A DNA stretch of 64,000 bases, taken from contig JAQFVV010000143.1 in assembly GCA_028023455.1 (NCBI GenBank), forward strand, positions 2,084,001 through 2,148,000. The letters run 5' to 3'. Positions 12,996 to 26,300 of the stretch are shown here, in pieces. Origin of the DNA: Epiperipatus broadwayi (Eukaryota > Onychophora > Udeonychophora > Euonychophora > Peripatidae). Within the stretch, counting starts at the first letter, position 1. Every line of letters begins with the position of its first letter. The notes under the pieces are model-generated. The model did not search any database and was not told the DNA's origin. It saw nothing but the letters and a program-made list of their open reading frames with translations. A program made the translations under genes and the position numbers.

Positions 12996-14693
12996 CAGTA
13001 TTAAAAACATCTATATCCCACATCACTTTCATGGATGGCTTGGCCATGTTTCTTTCTTCAAGAAACCTAATTCCTCAGCTCCTCCTAATTTTTGGATCAA
13101 TGCAGCCTGCAATTTAATATGAACAAGTCATCAGTCTGGAAATTAGCCTCAGGTAAGATCATTGCCTCTTCATTCTCAGAAAAACCTCAAAATATCTTAG
13201 GCTATCCACTATTTAAGTCATCCACTGCCATGAGAACAATCCAAGATAAAGTGCTCCAATCCTCACACAAAATTACTTCTGCCCTTTCCCTGGTGTACAT
13301 GTCCATGTTTCCATGTTCTCCCTCATCAATATCCTTGTTTTCCCTAAAATATCATACTTTACCCCCATTATTGATTTTACCAAAGCATTCATTAGAAAGA
13401 TTCTTAGAATGTGTAACAATCTGATCAGGGTAGGGAAGGCTGCAACCATTAGCTTGAGAAACCTCCAAAAACATACCAAATTTAGTGGTTTTCCCCTTTA
13501 TTCCATAGATATTTTTCCAATTCCAACATAGCTACACCATCTTCTATAGAATTTTCTGACAATATCCAAATGCCCTACCTTTTACCGAAACTCTTGCTAC
13601 CAACAAACCCCCTCCCTCAAGCTCCTGTTGATTATCATTTCTCATATCCCATATCGAAAAATTTACAACTATCCCTAATAAACTCTCCTCACAGAAAATT
13701 ATTTTTGGGAAGCCTACCATATTATAAACCCTGATGTTTCTCCCAGCCCCACCCTCCAAAAGATAAACAACCATATTTTATTCAAAAAATTCAAATGATG
13801 GTTCCTTGACTTTTTGTTAAAAATCAATCTTAATGCACTTCCCACAAATTATTTTTTTGTACACCATTGAGGTTTCTTGAGCATTGATTCAATTTGCCCT
13901 TTGTGTCTCAGAGATGATGAAACCTCTACACACCTTTTTTGTCACTGCCTCTACCTACAACCATACAGAGATTTTAGCCTCCATTTCAAGAAATAAAAAT
14001 CCTACTCTTCCAAATCTCATCAATAGCATTCTTCATGATACCTTCCCAAGATCTGCTCAACAACCTTCATCCTTTTCTCACTATGATTCACCCAATGTCA
14101 GCTCATTTTTAATTTGGCTCCAGAGAGATCACTGGACATATTCATTAATAAACTCAAAAAAATCAAAAGAATCATCACAGGGCCCAAAATCGGGCCCATC
14201 CCTACATATATGAAGCCACATGGCAATCAATTTCCATACATCCTTAAAGTTACACTACTTTTATGCATTGTAGCTTTTTTTACATCCAAAAGTAACCAGT
14301 CTATAATGGGTTTGCTTCTACCTGGGATTCACATTGGCTTTCCATTCTTTCCCAAATTACTTCTAAAATCCAGCCTATCACAATGAGGGAAATATCTCAT
14401 GTGGAACTGGTGTTGCCTAAGTAAACCCTGCCCTCCCATGGACTAGGACTTCAGAATTTCTCTCCTTATAAATCACTGAAGGATAGCCCGAGGTTCTGTT
14501 ATCAAAAAACATTTCCATTTTCTTTTGTAATATAATGTTCAAACCTTGTTTGGTTTTTATTGATTGGCAGATTGTGTAATTCCTGGTTTTCATTGTAAAG
14601 TACTATAATTCAAATTTATTGATCTCACCTTATTGTATCATTCGTTTACTTGTATTCACTGTTCTGTAATAAAATTTATATATATAAAAAAAA
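12996..14693 (+). mobile_element. 5'-truncated L1-like LINE nested in the RTE element
   Basis: About 1.7 kb differs in composition from its host and ends in TATATATAAAAAAAA, an A-rich tail. It is bounded by CTATAGGA duplications. On the + strand a decayed C-terminal RT region is readable across three frames. It includes the finger CPLC (13895-13906) followed by DDETSTHLFCHC, the layout of the zf-RVT region downstream of many L1-like and plant LINE reverse transcriptases. About 800 bases of decayed sequence follow. The endonuclease and most of the RT are missing, as expected of 5' truncation. Short open frames on both strands here (60-110 codons) are remnants or shadows. The exact clade is uncertain. 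Confidence 0.65.
13860..13970 (+). pseudogene. zf-RVT-like zinc-finger remnant of the LINE
   Basis: The frame starting at 13862 reads, after a stop, GFLSIDSICPLC and then LRDDETSTHLFCHC. The C-x2-C and H/C pair spacing resembles the zinc-binding region found after RT in L1-like LINEs. The open stretch is about 40 codons and is flanked by stops and frameshifts, so it is a relic. Confidence 0.6.
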
Positions 14694-14701
14694 CTATAGG
14701 A

Positions 14702-15360
14702 TGAATAAAGGCACAGTAATAAATTCAAAGTAAATAATAAAAAGTTGGAAGGAATTCTCTTTGCATTTTTAAAAATTAGAAAATAAGATTAATAGAGTTA
14801 AATTAGAAGTTAAATATTATAAATCCCTTTGACAAATTGCTAATATAGATTGAAATATAACTGAGGAAATTAATCATAGAATTAAACTTAGATGAATGCT
14901 TATAGTAAAAATAATCAAGTATTAAAAAGAAATATAATTAAATGCTTAAAAAAAGTTTTTAATGAATGCACTCATAATTGTGCTTGCTTATAGATCTGAG
15001 ATGCAGATATTTATTGAAAACATAATGCAGACTGCAGATTAACACAATAAAATGGAAGGATATATGTTGAGATTAATAACTCAAAAAAAATATATGTAAA
15101 AGAAACAAGCATGTAACATTAATATCATTACATGAATTAAAAAGTTAGAATAAATCTGGCGTGTTTCTAGGAGAAATGACAAAACATGAACAAACTAAAT
15201 TTGAAAGTCGAATTCCAAATATTTTTAAAAATATAGGAAGTGATTGTGACATGGATAATGAAATAGATAGGAGAGTTTGTTGGAATGATGTAGTAAAATG
15301 AAGCTGTGAATTCAGATAAATAGATTAAAATCAGAGAGACTACCTTGCAGTGCATTAATA
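14702..15360 (+). mobile_element. RTE-type LINE remnant, 3' part
   Basis: This resumes the RTE reading broken at 12995. NNYKYLGQ is degenerate, but TEEINHRIKL (near 14860) is clear. YRSEMQIF (near 14990) corresponds to the usual YGCETW-type motif, and NDKT-, W- and R-rich C-terminal words follow to about 15350. Stops and indels are frequent. The same INHRIKL motif is visible in the minus-strand RTE copies at 20955 and 24431, which supports the family call. Confidence 0.65.
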
Positions 15361-17143
15361 ATGATTGGAAATGTTGATGCTAATAAATTTTAAATATAAA
15401 AATTTATTGTCAAGAATATAAATTAGTACTTTTGTACGCAGCATATATAGTAGTATTTAAATTCATTAAAAATATTGTGCTTCAGAATTTTAATATATTG
15501 AATAGATAGCAATATTCCAATTTATATATATATACCCTTAGGGCAGGGTGCTATCTAGAGAGGAATTGCAATATATAAATTTTTAAAAAATACTGTTAAT
15601 TGAAATGGTTACTGACTATTTGTAATATCACAAAATAATAAAAAATCGCAACTCTTTTTGTTATATATATTAATAAAAATTCTCTATTTACACAGTTAAT
15701 TAGTGTTCTGAAAGAAATATTATTTACAAGTGTTAAACTTTCAGCACTTACGATTTTGCCATCATTCTTCTAATGTTTATGTTTTGCTTGAAGAAAAGCT
15801 TGTGAAATGTTTTTTCCCCTCCCTAATAAAAATGGCAATTTTCAAATAAATTCTTTCTTATTACTATTTCTAATCTGAGCCAATTTCGGTTATGCTTGCA
15901 TATTTCATTCAAGGTTTTGTTCCCTGATGAGATTGCCAATAGAGATATTATACAGTTCAGCTTTGATTCTGTAATAAAAGTTGTATAGGAAAATTGATTT
16001 TTTTTCCCCTTGTAAGGTTTCTTTAATTGAACTTTTGAGGTTTCAGATCCTCATTAAATTATATTCTTAAAGATTTCGTCTGTTAATAATTTTGTTGATG
16101 AAGTTATAAATCACAGTAAATTGGAAAATGCTAGGGATTAGTTGTTGGACTTTAGTTATTTAGTTTTCTGCAGGTCACTTCTAAGTGACCATTCTCTGTC
16201 TTTTGACAATAATCTGGACCAGTAATTTGATGGTCAAGTAATGGAATTATAAGGGGAATAAAAGAGACAAAAATGTCAAATATATACGGTTAATATAACC
16301 CTTATTTTACCATATTATCAAGATTATTTAATAATAATTATTATATTAAAATATAAATGTCTTTCGATAAATAAAATGATAATGGTTTTTACAGTAGCGA
16401 TTAATTATTAAATTTAATTTATTATAAATCAGAGAAAGATTGATTTTAGAAAGCAAACTTTTCCATTCAACTATCTTCTCATTTTCCCCTTCACTTTAGC
16501 TTTTATTTTTTGTTTTCTTCTTTAATTTTTTTGCTTATATTAAATCTTCAGGTTTTTTTATTTCTTTTCTTGAGTCTTTTTGTTGTTGTTGTTAGTGTTG
16601 TTGTAAACTTACTTTTTTTCTATGTGTGTGCTTGCAAGGGTGTACATTCAAGCATCAAAAGATTATATATATATATTATATAAACACATTATTATTCAAT
16701 TGTTGAATCTGCTATTTCCAATGCAAAGTACATACAAAAATTATAACAAGTAGACTACTATATATTAAACTTTATTTAAATCAAGATTAAATTTAATTTT
16801 TAAAAAATAAATTGTAGTAATTGGAAAATATTCATATTAAAATAGAATATCTAAAAAATAAATAAATTGAAAATGTTTCTGTTATCTTCATTGATCAAAA
16901 AATAGATTTCAATTCTTTAAAGAACCAAAGAGATGATTGATGCTAAATAGAATTAATCTAAAAAATATAAATCAACAGAACAGGAATAAATTATGCATAC
17001 ACAGATTTTAATATTAGTGGATGGGATTTCTTATAAAACTGTGTCTATACATATTTGTCAATTACAGTTAATATTGCAATATCTGCAAGTTTTTTAATAC
17101 ATAAAAGCATTTTAATAATTTAAATATCATATAAATAGGCAAT
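15361..17143. other. AT-rich intron, no gene seen
   Basis: There is no coding character. A short balanced patch at 15531-15575 (CCCTTAGGGCAGGGTG) and a small hairpin GGTCACTT/AAGTGACC near 16173-16190 are the only local structures noted. Confidence 0.5.
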
Positions 17144-17200
17144 ACAGTAGTTCCCTATATCTGTAATTTCTATATCCATAGTTTCAGTTATCTATATTTT
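17144..17200 (+). mobile_element. Tigger-like (pogo/Tc1-mariner) terminal fragment
   Basis: ACAGTAGTTCCCTATATCTG, then a pyrimidine-rich spacer and GTTTCAGTTATC, follow the layout of Tigger element ends (ACAGTAGTCCCCCCTTATCC then GTTTCAGTTACC), with C-to-T decay. No matching opposite end was found within 500 bases, so it is a fragment. Confidence 0.4.
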
Positions 17201-18640
17201 TTAAAATATATAAAATAAAATAAAATAAAAATTATTTTTAAAGAATTTTTTTTAGTTCAGAGTGCAACCACTGAGCAATTGCAATGTGTTACAAACAAAA
17301 AAACAATATCTTTTACTCTTTTATTATAAATAAACTATTTTTTAAATTAATCAAACTCTGAAGAAAATTAAAATAAACATAATTTTGTATATACACTTTC
17401 TGTATATGATGAATCTATTTTATTTACAATAATATAAATCTTTAAAATATTATATGATATATATTTATTTTTATCTAAGGTGCAAAATGTTTATACAGTA
17501 ATAATTAAACAAATCAAAACAATACTATACTTGTATTAATTGATTCTCTTTCCTGTTTATTTTTTTACTTTTCCATTAGTGAATTAGCATATTCACTGCT
17601 ATCTTTTCTTCTTTCCACTTAGCAACTCAGTATTATTTATTTTTGAAAATTTATATTGTTTCTTAAATGAGTGGTTTTGTTTTATCCTTTACTCAACATA
17701 TTGCCTTCTTCATGTGCACCATACATTTAGTTGAAAATGAATTTTTCACAACTAAGAAGTATAATAATTATCATAAAATTAAAATAAAAAATAAATTTAA
17801 AAGATTTTTGAAATCATTAATTTTCAATCTATTTATAAATTGTGAAATTTTAAAATAGAAATTGTTAGTATATTAAATAAAATCTTGATAAAATTTTGAG
17901 TGAAATATTATTTAATAGGATTCATTGATCATATTTTATAGCACCCTTTTTGTGATAATAGAGTTTTAATCCAAGACAGATCTATGAACACATTATATTT
18001 CTTTTCTAATAAAATAAATATTACATAATGTAATAATCTATTTTCAGTTGTTTATATAATAACATTGATTAATTATAATCTGGAAGTGAAAATACACATT
18101 AGTAACTGCAATTGGGCAGTTTATACATACATGACATATGTACATATGAGTGTGTACAAGCACAAATATATATTATAGATTTAATCCAAACATATATTTA
18201 TAGGTTGACCAATTTTTATTTAATTTTTATATGTATATCAGAACAAGAAATTTTACTTTCTGAAGAATGAATTAGAAATAATTTACCAAAACATTTCAGT
18301 ATAATGCAAATTAATACTTTAAAAAAACAACTTAATGTCAGTTCTTACCCTGAAAGTATCTATCTTTTTTTAATGCCCAGTTTATATAATTTTTTAAATT
18401 TCTTTTTTATATAATATATATATTTAAAAAATAACTTTTGCAAGGTGACTTGTTATATGCAATATAACATTTTTTTTTACTTTTAAGAGAAAATTGAGCT
18501 TCATACATTAATTTATTATTTTACTTCAAGTGCTGAGAACCAATTAAATAGAACTATTGGACTAAGAAAAAACAGCTAAATCATATCAATTAGGCATATG
18601 TACTAAAATATTAAATATATATATAGATATGTGTGTTTAA
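17201..18640. other. AT-rich intron, no gene seen
   Basis: It contains AAAAT repeats near 17205-17240 and many A/T runs. The 63-codon open frame at 17667 is low-complexity and has no recognisable domain. Confidence 0.5.
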
Positions 18641-19130
18641 AACATTGTATATTGAGACAGAATATCTCATTTGTCAAAAATGTATACTTCCAAATTATAA
18701 TAAAATATGTAGATTGTAATTCTTTTAATTATGAAACATTATACCATTTTAATACAGAATAAATAAATATTGTGTATGTATTTATCTATGTTTTTATACA
18801 GTGGAACCATGAACTACCTTATATTTTGTTTTAATCATCATTCTATCCAAATATATATAGTGGACAATAGCTCAATATTGTTTATAACATTGTATATTGA
18901 GACAGAATATCTCATTTTTCAAAAATTTATACTTCCAAATTATAATAAAATATGTAGATTGTAATTCTTTTAATTATGAAACATTATACCATTTTAATAC
19001 AGAATAAATAAATATTGTTTATGTATTTATCAATGTTCTTATACAGTGAAACCATGAACTACCCTATATTTTGTTTTAATCATCCTTCTATCCAAATATA
19101 TATAGTGGAAAATAGCTCAGTATTGTTTAT
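18641..19130 (+). repeat. Tandem direct duplication, two 245-bp units
   Basis: Unit 1 is 18641-18885 and unit 2 is 18886-19130. Both begin AACATTGTATATTGAGACAG and end TATTGTTTAT, with only scattered substitutions between them (for example GTATGTATTTATCTATG against TTATGTATTTATCAATG). The period is exactly 245 with no indel seen, so the duplication is fairly recent compared with most repeats here. There is no coding content. Confidence 0.85.
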
Positions 19131-19186
19131 TGAACTGCAAATGGCCAGTGTGTTTTAACATGTATATATATGATATATATATATAT

Positions 19187-19830
19187 TGTAACGGTCAGAT
19201 TCGTCTGATTCATTAACATAGTGCAGAATTTGACCACCACACAGAACTGCAGCACCATCTAGATAGTGAAGCCACCCGTAGTACTGAGTTTGAACATAGT
19301 TTTTCGGTTCCACAATACAATCTATGAAACAATGCATCTGATGCTACATTAGTAAATATTTCTTTAGGCACGGTGGTCATGGAGATGCAAGAGATTCAAG
19401 ACTTTATTTTCGAGTTAGCCAATAATAATAACATTAATATTAAACATTTATATTTTACAGAATTGAGGAAATATTATCTTGTATGGGTATCGAATAAATA
19501 AAGATGTAACGGCAAATGTATAATTTGAAATTATTTATTTAAAATATTTTATATTAAATCATCTAATTAATAATATTTTGTTATATTTAAAATTTCAGTA
19601 GCGGTATTTCCGATACTGTTATATTTTACAAAGAGATATATTTATGTGGCTGACTTTATGGAGGGCATATGTGAAGGTTCGGCATACAATTGACCATCTC
19701 CGGGGAGAATAGTCTGAGCACTTTCTACTCGAACATACTGTGGTAGGTAAATTACTTTATGATTTCTGGAGACTCTCAACTGATCGAGAGCATAGCTAAA
19801 GTCTCAACTAAAAGTTCTTAGAAAATTCAA
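19187..19830 (+). mobile_element. LTR-like fragment (tentative)
   Basis: The sequence begins TGTAACGGTCAG after a TA run. AATAAATAAAG at 19493-19503 resembles a polyadenylation signal and is followed at once by a second TGTAACGG (19505-19512). TG starts and internal AATAAA fit an LTR, and 19650-19810 is also less AT-rich than the flanks. No internal coding region or second LTR was found. The 60-codon frame on the minus strand here is probably chance. Confidence 0.35.
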
Positions 19831-20954
19831 AATGTCCTCCTTTCTTTGATCTTATCTTTTTACTTTTGTTCTATTTTCTTTTTGGATCCACTCATTTGCC
19901 CAAGGAGAATCAATGCATTCTTGTATGTTTAATTTATCTAGAAAGCTGCATTTCTATTGTTCAAGTTTATTTTTACCTTTACATTTTGTAATTAAAGATT
20001 TTAGGGAATTTTTCTTTTTAATTAATCTATTATCTCTCACCGACCATTACTTTTAAAATTTCAAATACAAAAGGTAATATACAATTATTTTACTTTTACT
20101 TAAATTATAATCAATTTCCAAAATCATTATTAAATACGAAATTTAAACACAGCAATCAATAACGAACTTTATAATTTAAAATAAATTGTTAAAAATTATA
20201 TATTTTTATATAACTAAAGAGAAATACAAACTATATCATTTATTTTTATTTATTGCTTTAAATTTTGTTATCAAAACATGTGTGTGTGTGGTGAATTATA
20301 CATATATTTATACATTTTTTTAATATTGCTACACACACAATTCGATACCAAAAAAGTTTAAGTGTGGGTAGGAGAGGGTGGTGGGTGAGAGACGATAGAA
20401 AAGGTGAAACTTAAGATTCGAATGTGAATCTTACTGTTTCAATATATATATATGTTTTATGTACAATATTAATAGAAATCAAGATAATAGTTTAAGGAAA
20501 ATTTAGTAATAATAAATCGAGGAGACATATTTATATATATTTTACAGAGTATGTGTTCACTCGCTAATTCACTGAAATATAAAAATAAGAAAAAAAACTA
20601 TTTATAGTATTTTTATTTTTTAAATCAAATAAATAGTAACATTTCTGACTTTGTCTCTATTAAATATATTTTTGGTGATATTCTTTTTTTCAATAACTTT
20701 TTTCATAGAAATATGATAAGGGTCTTATTATGAAAAATTAGAATGTCTTTGTTTTGATGTTTTTAAACCAGTATCACCTTTTTAAATGTTCTAAAATTTT
20801 ATAAAACTTTTAGCATTACTCTTAGAAAATATTTTTTTTACAAAATACTGCATACCAAATTTGGAAAGGATAATAAAAGAAAGAATAATATATGTGTGCT
20901 TTCAACATATCCCAAAGTAATATTATTAATAAATATGTGTATGGCACCTCAAAA
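19831..20954. other. AT-rich intron, no gene seen
   Basis: It is mostly A/T. A G-rich patch at 20360-20395 (GTGGGTAGGAGAGGGTGGTG) is the only compositional outlier. Confidence 0.5.
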
Positions 20955-23740
20955 CATTATCATCATCATTTTCAATTATTATTCATCCACTGAAGGATGA
21001 AGGTTTCTCAATCCATCTTTTCTGTTAGCTTCTCTTTTCGACATCACACCAGAACTCTTCTTTATTTCATCCATTCATCTGAATTGGTTTCTTGCTAGAT
21101 CTTTTACAATGCCTCTTGGAATCCAGTTTAAAATTTCAGCTGTCCATAATATTGTCATGTCTTCTAGCACTATGTCCAGCCCAACTTTACTTGTTTCTTA
21201 ATTCTTTCAATAATGTTAGTAACACTTGTTTGTTCTTCCACTCATGTATTTTGCTTTTGATCTCTTATTTTTCTTATATCTCTCCATACTTCATTGAGTA
21301 ATCTGAAGTATCTGCATTGCTCTTCTCCTAAGTGTCCAAGTCTCAGATTCATAAGAAAGAACTGGAAAAACACATTTATTAAAAACCTTCAAACACATAG
21401 GCATATTTTATTTTAATATTAGGTTATATCTACCAAAAGCACTCCAATCAAGTTTAATTCTGTGATTAATTGCATCCATTATGTTTCCATCTGTAATAAT
21501 AATCTGACCAAGGTATTTATAGTTGTTAACTTCTTCTAACTCATCATTATCAATCATTATTTTCTTCTTTTGAGAAAATGTATTGAGCATTACTTTAGCC
21601 TTTTTACCATTTACCTTTAGTCATACTTTCTTATTTTTATCTATTAAATCTTTTAACATTTCCTGAAGTTCTAAAGCATTATTTGCAAAAATATTTAAAT
21701 CATCTGAAAAATCTAGATGACTTAAATAATCTCCATTTACTTTTACTTTCTTCCCATCTTTATCCCCAAATTATTCATTGTAAAACTGCTGCAAAAAGTT
21801 TTGGAAATATCAAGTCACCTTGTCATATACCCTTCTCAATATTAATCTTCCTAGTATCATTATGTAATCTAATCATTTCAATTGCATTTTGATAAGTTTT
21901 CTTCAGAATATGATAATAGCTTGGATCTATATCTTGGGTCTGTATCTTGATTATTCAATGGGTTAATCACTGTAGAAATGTTTATAGAATCAAGTGCCTT
22001 TTCATAATCTACAAATACAAAGTGTAATGGCAACTTCTATAATTTCTCTCAATACTTGGAATATAATACCACTATAAGAAAACCACTTTTAAATCCAACT
22101 TGATCGTTTGGTTGATTAAAATCCAAAGTTCATTGTAGACAAATTGTAATTATTCTGATAAAAAAATTTGCATAGAATTGATAAAAGACTGATATGTTTG
22201 TATCTTCTAATACCTTCATTATCATCTTTTTAAATATTTAAATTAATATTGCATTCTTCCATAATTTGCATCTAGTAAATCTTTATCATTTAAACATTTG
22301 CTATATAACTTTGCCAAAAAAAATTCTATTTTTTCATTCTTTTTCTTTTAAGATTTTTATTTAAGTGCATATCTCAAATTTTTATTTAAAAAATCTGTCA
22401 GAGAATATAGTAATAGTAGAAGGTATTTTTTCTTGTTCTTTATCACTATATAACTCTTGCTAGAACTCTTTTATACATTTCATGATGTCATCTCTAATAT
22501 TTAGTAACCGTTCCATTTTTTTTTCCTATTGCAGAAATATTTTTCCTATCAATACCAAATTATTGTTTTATATTTTTGAGTCTTTTATTCTCTTCTATAG
22601 CTTTTCTTGCTAATTCACAATTATATTTTCTTATATCATTATCAATACTTTTTCACACCATTTTACAAATTTCTAGATATTCAACCTTTCTTAATGCATC
22701 ATTTTTATATATTTTGTATTCCTTCTTTTCTTCATAAATTGTCATGTCTCAGTAAAAATTTTACTGGTCAAATTCTGCTTTTTTGTACCAACTATCTTTG
22801 TTGCAGTTTTTAAAAAGGTATCAATTATCTTTCTATTTATTTCACTCAAATCTGAATCATGTTCAAAATCAGTTAATATATGAAAATGATTTGCAAGTTC
22901 TAATTCAAATTCATTTGAATATTTCTGAAGATTAGGAATATCAGTTGTCAATATTGTTTTTCTTAGTAATTTTTGTCTCTACTTTTGCCTTAACATGGTC
23001 ACTTACTGTGTTGAATTTATGAAAAACATTACAATCTTGAAATACTTATGTTCTTTTTGTCAAAATATAATTCAATTTTTCAGTACTTTCATTTGGATGC
23101 TTCCATGTCCATTTTCATTTAGCATTATTCTAAAAAAAAGAATTCATAATATATAAGTTTTTCTTTTTCTGCAAACTTCACAAGTATATTTCCTCTCTCA
23201 TTTCTGTCACCATAATCAAATTTACCTACAGCACTGCCATCTTTCATCTGTTTGCCAATTCTAACTTTAAAGTCTCCCATGACAATTATAAAATGTCATT
23301 TGGTCTGATCAAAAGCCTTTTATACATTCATATATTAGAAAAAGAATTTGTTAGGACATAAATCTGAATTATCTGCATTTGATATCTTCTTATTAAGTTA
23401 AATAACTAATCTTGCCACTCTGTCTAATACATCATCAATCTCCACAATGTTGCTCTTTTACTTTTTATTTATAATGAATCCTACTCCAATTATAAATGTT
23501 TATGCCTTTGTGGTACAGTACATGTCCACTTTTTAAATCAATTATGTCTTCATCTTTTTTTACTTTCACAAAGTTCAATAATGTTCCATTTAATATTAGA
23601 CTGTTCTTTTTCAAATTCTTTTAATATTCCTTTATGTGAAAAGAATCTGCAGTTGTAAGTACTTAAATAAATAATCATTATCAAATGGGAGTCTCAATAT
23701 GCATTCAAGAGATTCTTAGCACCCTCTGCCTTTGGCTACC
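20955..23740 (-). mobile_element. Near-full-length decayed RTE LINE, minus strand
   Basis: Read on the minus strand from about 23735 downward it shows YNCRFFSHKG and a QSNIKWNIIELCE-like stretch (endonuclease start). IVMGDFKVRIG-type sequence follows near 23280 (usually GDFNAKIG), then decayed RT blocks through 22300-21900, and a C-terminal part at 21408-21590 with EEVNNYKYLGQ and AINHRIKLDWSAFGR. The length of about 2.8 kb is near that of an RTE coding region. Stops and frameshifts are many, so it is inactive. It is followed at lower coordinates by ATCATCATTTTCAATTATTA, shared with the copies at 24431 and 31805. Confidence 0.8.
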
Positions 23741-24430
23741 AACTGCTGTCTTGGCTGGCAACTTTATAGCCTTCTGGAAATAAGGACCATGATTTAGTTT
23801 TGTTTGTCACAATTGTAAATATTTATTAGAAAAAATGAAGAAAAAAAGTTTATTCACTTACTTATTCATTTTGTTTAATAAAACTCAATATTTTAGTTAA
23901 GAGCTATTAAACACCTAAAAAAATAGACTATGGGTGTCTTGTTCTTAAACTCAGAAATACATTGCCAATAAACTCATCATAGTGGCTGATATGATGAATA
24001 ATCACATAGTAATAACACCTGCAATGACAAGTTTGTATGGAATGGATATTAAGAAATTTATCCCGCTTGGGTGTTTTAGAGCCTCAAAGAGGAACCAAAG
24101 GGTCTTCTTTCAGTCAACAATAAACTCCTTTCTGCAGCCATTTCAAGACATATTGTAAAATATATTTTCAAATTTTATTTTGTTTTTTAAATGTAATTGC
24201 ATGCGGTATTCAGGGATGGAAAAAAATGTTGCTTGCATTTTGTAAAATGTATTCAATTTAAAATTTTAATGTTTTTTTTTTGTTTGTTTGTTTACATTTT
24301 TTATTGGATAGTGTATAGTTGAAGTCATGTACTTTGGTACTGCATTATCACAGCTTCACTGTATATAAGTTCACTAAAGTATTTTCTTTAAAATCACTGT
24401 GTCCTCAATTTCTATTTTATAATTAAAATG
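23741..24430. other. Spacer between two RTE copies
   Basis: About 690 bases without coding character. The stretch 24040-24150 (with CCCGCTTGGGTG and AGAGGAACCAAAGGGTC) is less AT-rich. Since both flanking RTE copies lie in the same orientation, it could be repeat-derived. No terminal repeats were seen. Confidence 0.4.
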
Positions 24431-26300
24431 AATCATCATTTTCAATCATTATCAATCCAGTGCAGGATGGTTTCTTCCATGTTCAATTCATCTTCTCCAA
24501 TATCTAGTCTCTCTTCTCCGCATCACTCCAATACATGTTCTTATTTCATCCATCCATCTCACTTGTGACCTCTTTCTAAGTCTTTTACAATCTCTTGGAA
24601 TCCAGTTTAAGGTTTCAATTATTGATCTATTGTCATCACTTCTAGTAATAAATTCAGCCCAATTCCACTTCAGTCTTTATAAAGAGAATTTATTACATGA
24701 CTTTAAATAAAATGTAAAATAATATTTGTTTAATGCCGAAAACATATATTGTAAACAACTGTTTGATGTTTACATATATTTTCAACAAATAATTTAAGCT
24801 GACATGTCTGTATATACTTTAATAACATAGTAAACAATGCATGATAGAATGTATTACACTGAGCATGAACAAACTATATTATTAATAATATTTGCACTAA
24901 TATACATGCTTTTTGCATAGCATGAAAAAAATCAGTAACACTTATTTATTCTCTCGTCCATGTATTTTATTTCGATCTCTTCTTGTTACTCCTAACATAC
25001 ATCTCCCCATACTTCATTGAGTGGTCTTAAGTCACTGTATGCTCTTCTGTTAAGTGTCCAAGTCTCAGATCTGTAAGTAAGAATTAATAACACATTTACT
25101 GAAAACTTTGTTTTTCAAAACATAGGAATATTTTCCTTAGTTATTTTTACTAAAAGTACTCTATGTGTAATTCTATGATTAATTTCATCATATGTTTTCA
25201 TCTGTAGCAATAATCTGACCAAGAAGTAGTTGTTAATTTCTTTTAACTCATCATTATCAATCTGTATTTTCTTATTTTGAAAAAATCCTTTGAACATTAT
25301 TTTAGTCTTTCTAACATTTACCTTAGTCATATTTTCTTATTTTCATCTGATAACTTTTGCAACATTTCCTTAAACTCTAAAGCATTATTTGCAAATGCAA
25401 CTACATCTTCTGGAGATTATTTAAATTATCATTTTCTTTTATTTCCTTAGCTTACCCTTTTAATCCAAAAAAATACTTCTTACAAATTTTCCATAAAAAG
25501 TTTTGGAGATATGGAGTCACCCTGTCATACACCCTTCTCAGTGTTAATATTTTTGGTATCATTATGTAATCTAATTATTGCTGTTGCATTTTTATAAATA
25601 TTCTTCAAAATATGACAGTATCCTGGATCTATATGTTGATGATCCAATACTTTAATCACTGAAGAAATGCTTATAGAACCAAATGTCTTTTTATAATCTA
25701 CAAATCCAAAGCTTAATGAAAATTTCTATAATTTCTCTCAATACTTGGATATGATCCACTAATTCAGCTTGTTTGTTTGATTGTTTAAAATCCAAAGTTT
25801 GCTGTAGATGAGTTATAATTATTTTGATAAAAATATTTGTATAGAACCGATAAAAGATTAATAGGTCTGTAATTTCCAATATTTTCTTTATCATTTTTTT
25901 TAAAAATTAATGTTAAAATTGCATTCTTCCAATCATCTGGTACATCTTTATTATTTAAACATTTGGTATATAACTTTGGCAAAAAAAATTCTACTTTTTC
26001 ACCTACCTCTTTTAAGATATTGATTATAATTCTATCATTACTTGGAGTCTTGCCCTTCTTCATAAATTTAATTGCATGTCTCACTTTTTTATTTAAAATT
26101 CTGGGCAGTTCATGAGATATTTCCCTTGTTCTTTATTGCTATATAATTCTTGATAGAATCCTTCTACATATTTTATGATGTAATTTTTCTTTTTAGTAGT
26201 CCCATCTTTTTTTAATTGCAGAAATAAGCTTCTTAGTAATATCAAGATGTTGGTATTCATAAATCTAAAAATCACCAGTTTGATTTTCATACTAGTGCTG
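24431..26300 (-). mobile_element. 5'-truncated RTE LINE, second minus-strand copy
   Basis: It is the same family as 20955-23740. The best part is an open stretch at 25785-26084 on the minus strand with KGKTPSNDRIIINILKE, then DDWKNAILTLIFKKND and NIGNYRPINLLSVLYK, the entry to the RT domain. Then comes a decayed C-terminal part with IQIDNDELKEINNY (about 25220-25280). It ends near 26300, so the endonuclease is missing. An insert of about 250 bases interrupts it at 24680-24932. Confidence 0.8.
24680..24932. mobile_element. Small insertion inside the RTE copy
   Basis: Compared with the sister copy at 20955, the sequence between CAGCCCAA and AGTAACACTT is replaced by about 250 unrelated bases. 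It contains an inverted pair, GAAAACATATATTGTAAACA (24738-24757) and TGTTTACATATATTTTC (24767-24783). It is probably a short non-autonomous element. Exact ends and a target duplication could not be fixed by eye. Confidence 0.45.

Noticed and set aside
13092-14386. Several overlapping open frames of 60-110 codons on both strands
   Set aside because: They are remnants and shadows of the decayed L1-like LINE; the best reading switches frames and carries stops.
16173-16190. Short GGTCACTT/AAGTGACC hairpin as a regulatory site
   Set aside because: An isolated 8-bp inverted repeat is expected by chance in 64 kb and nothing around it supports a function.
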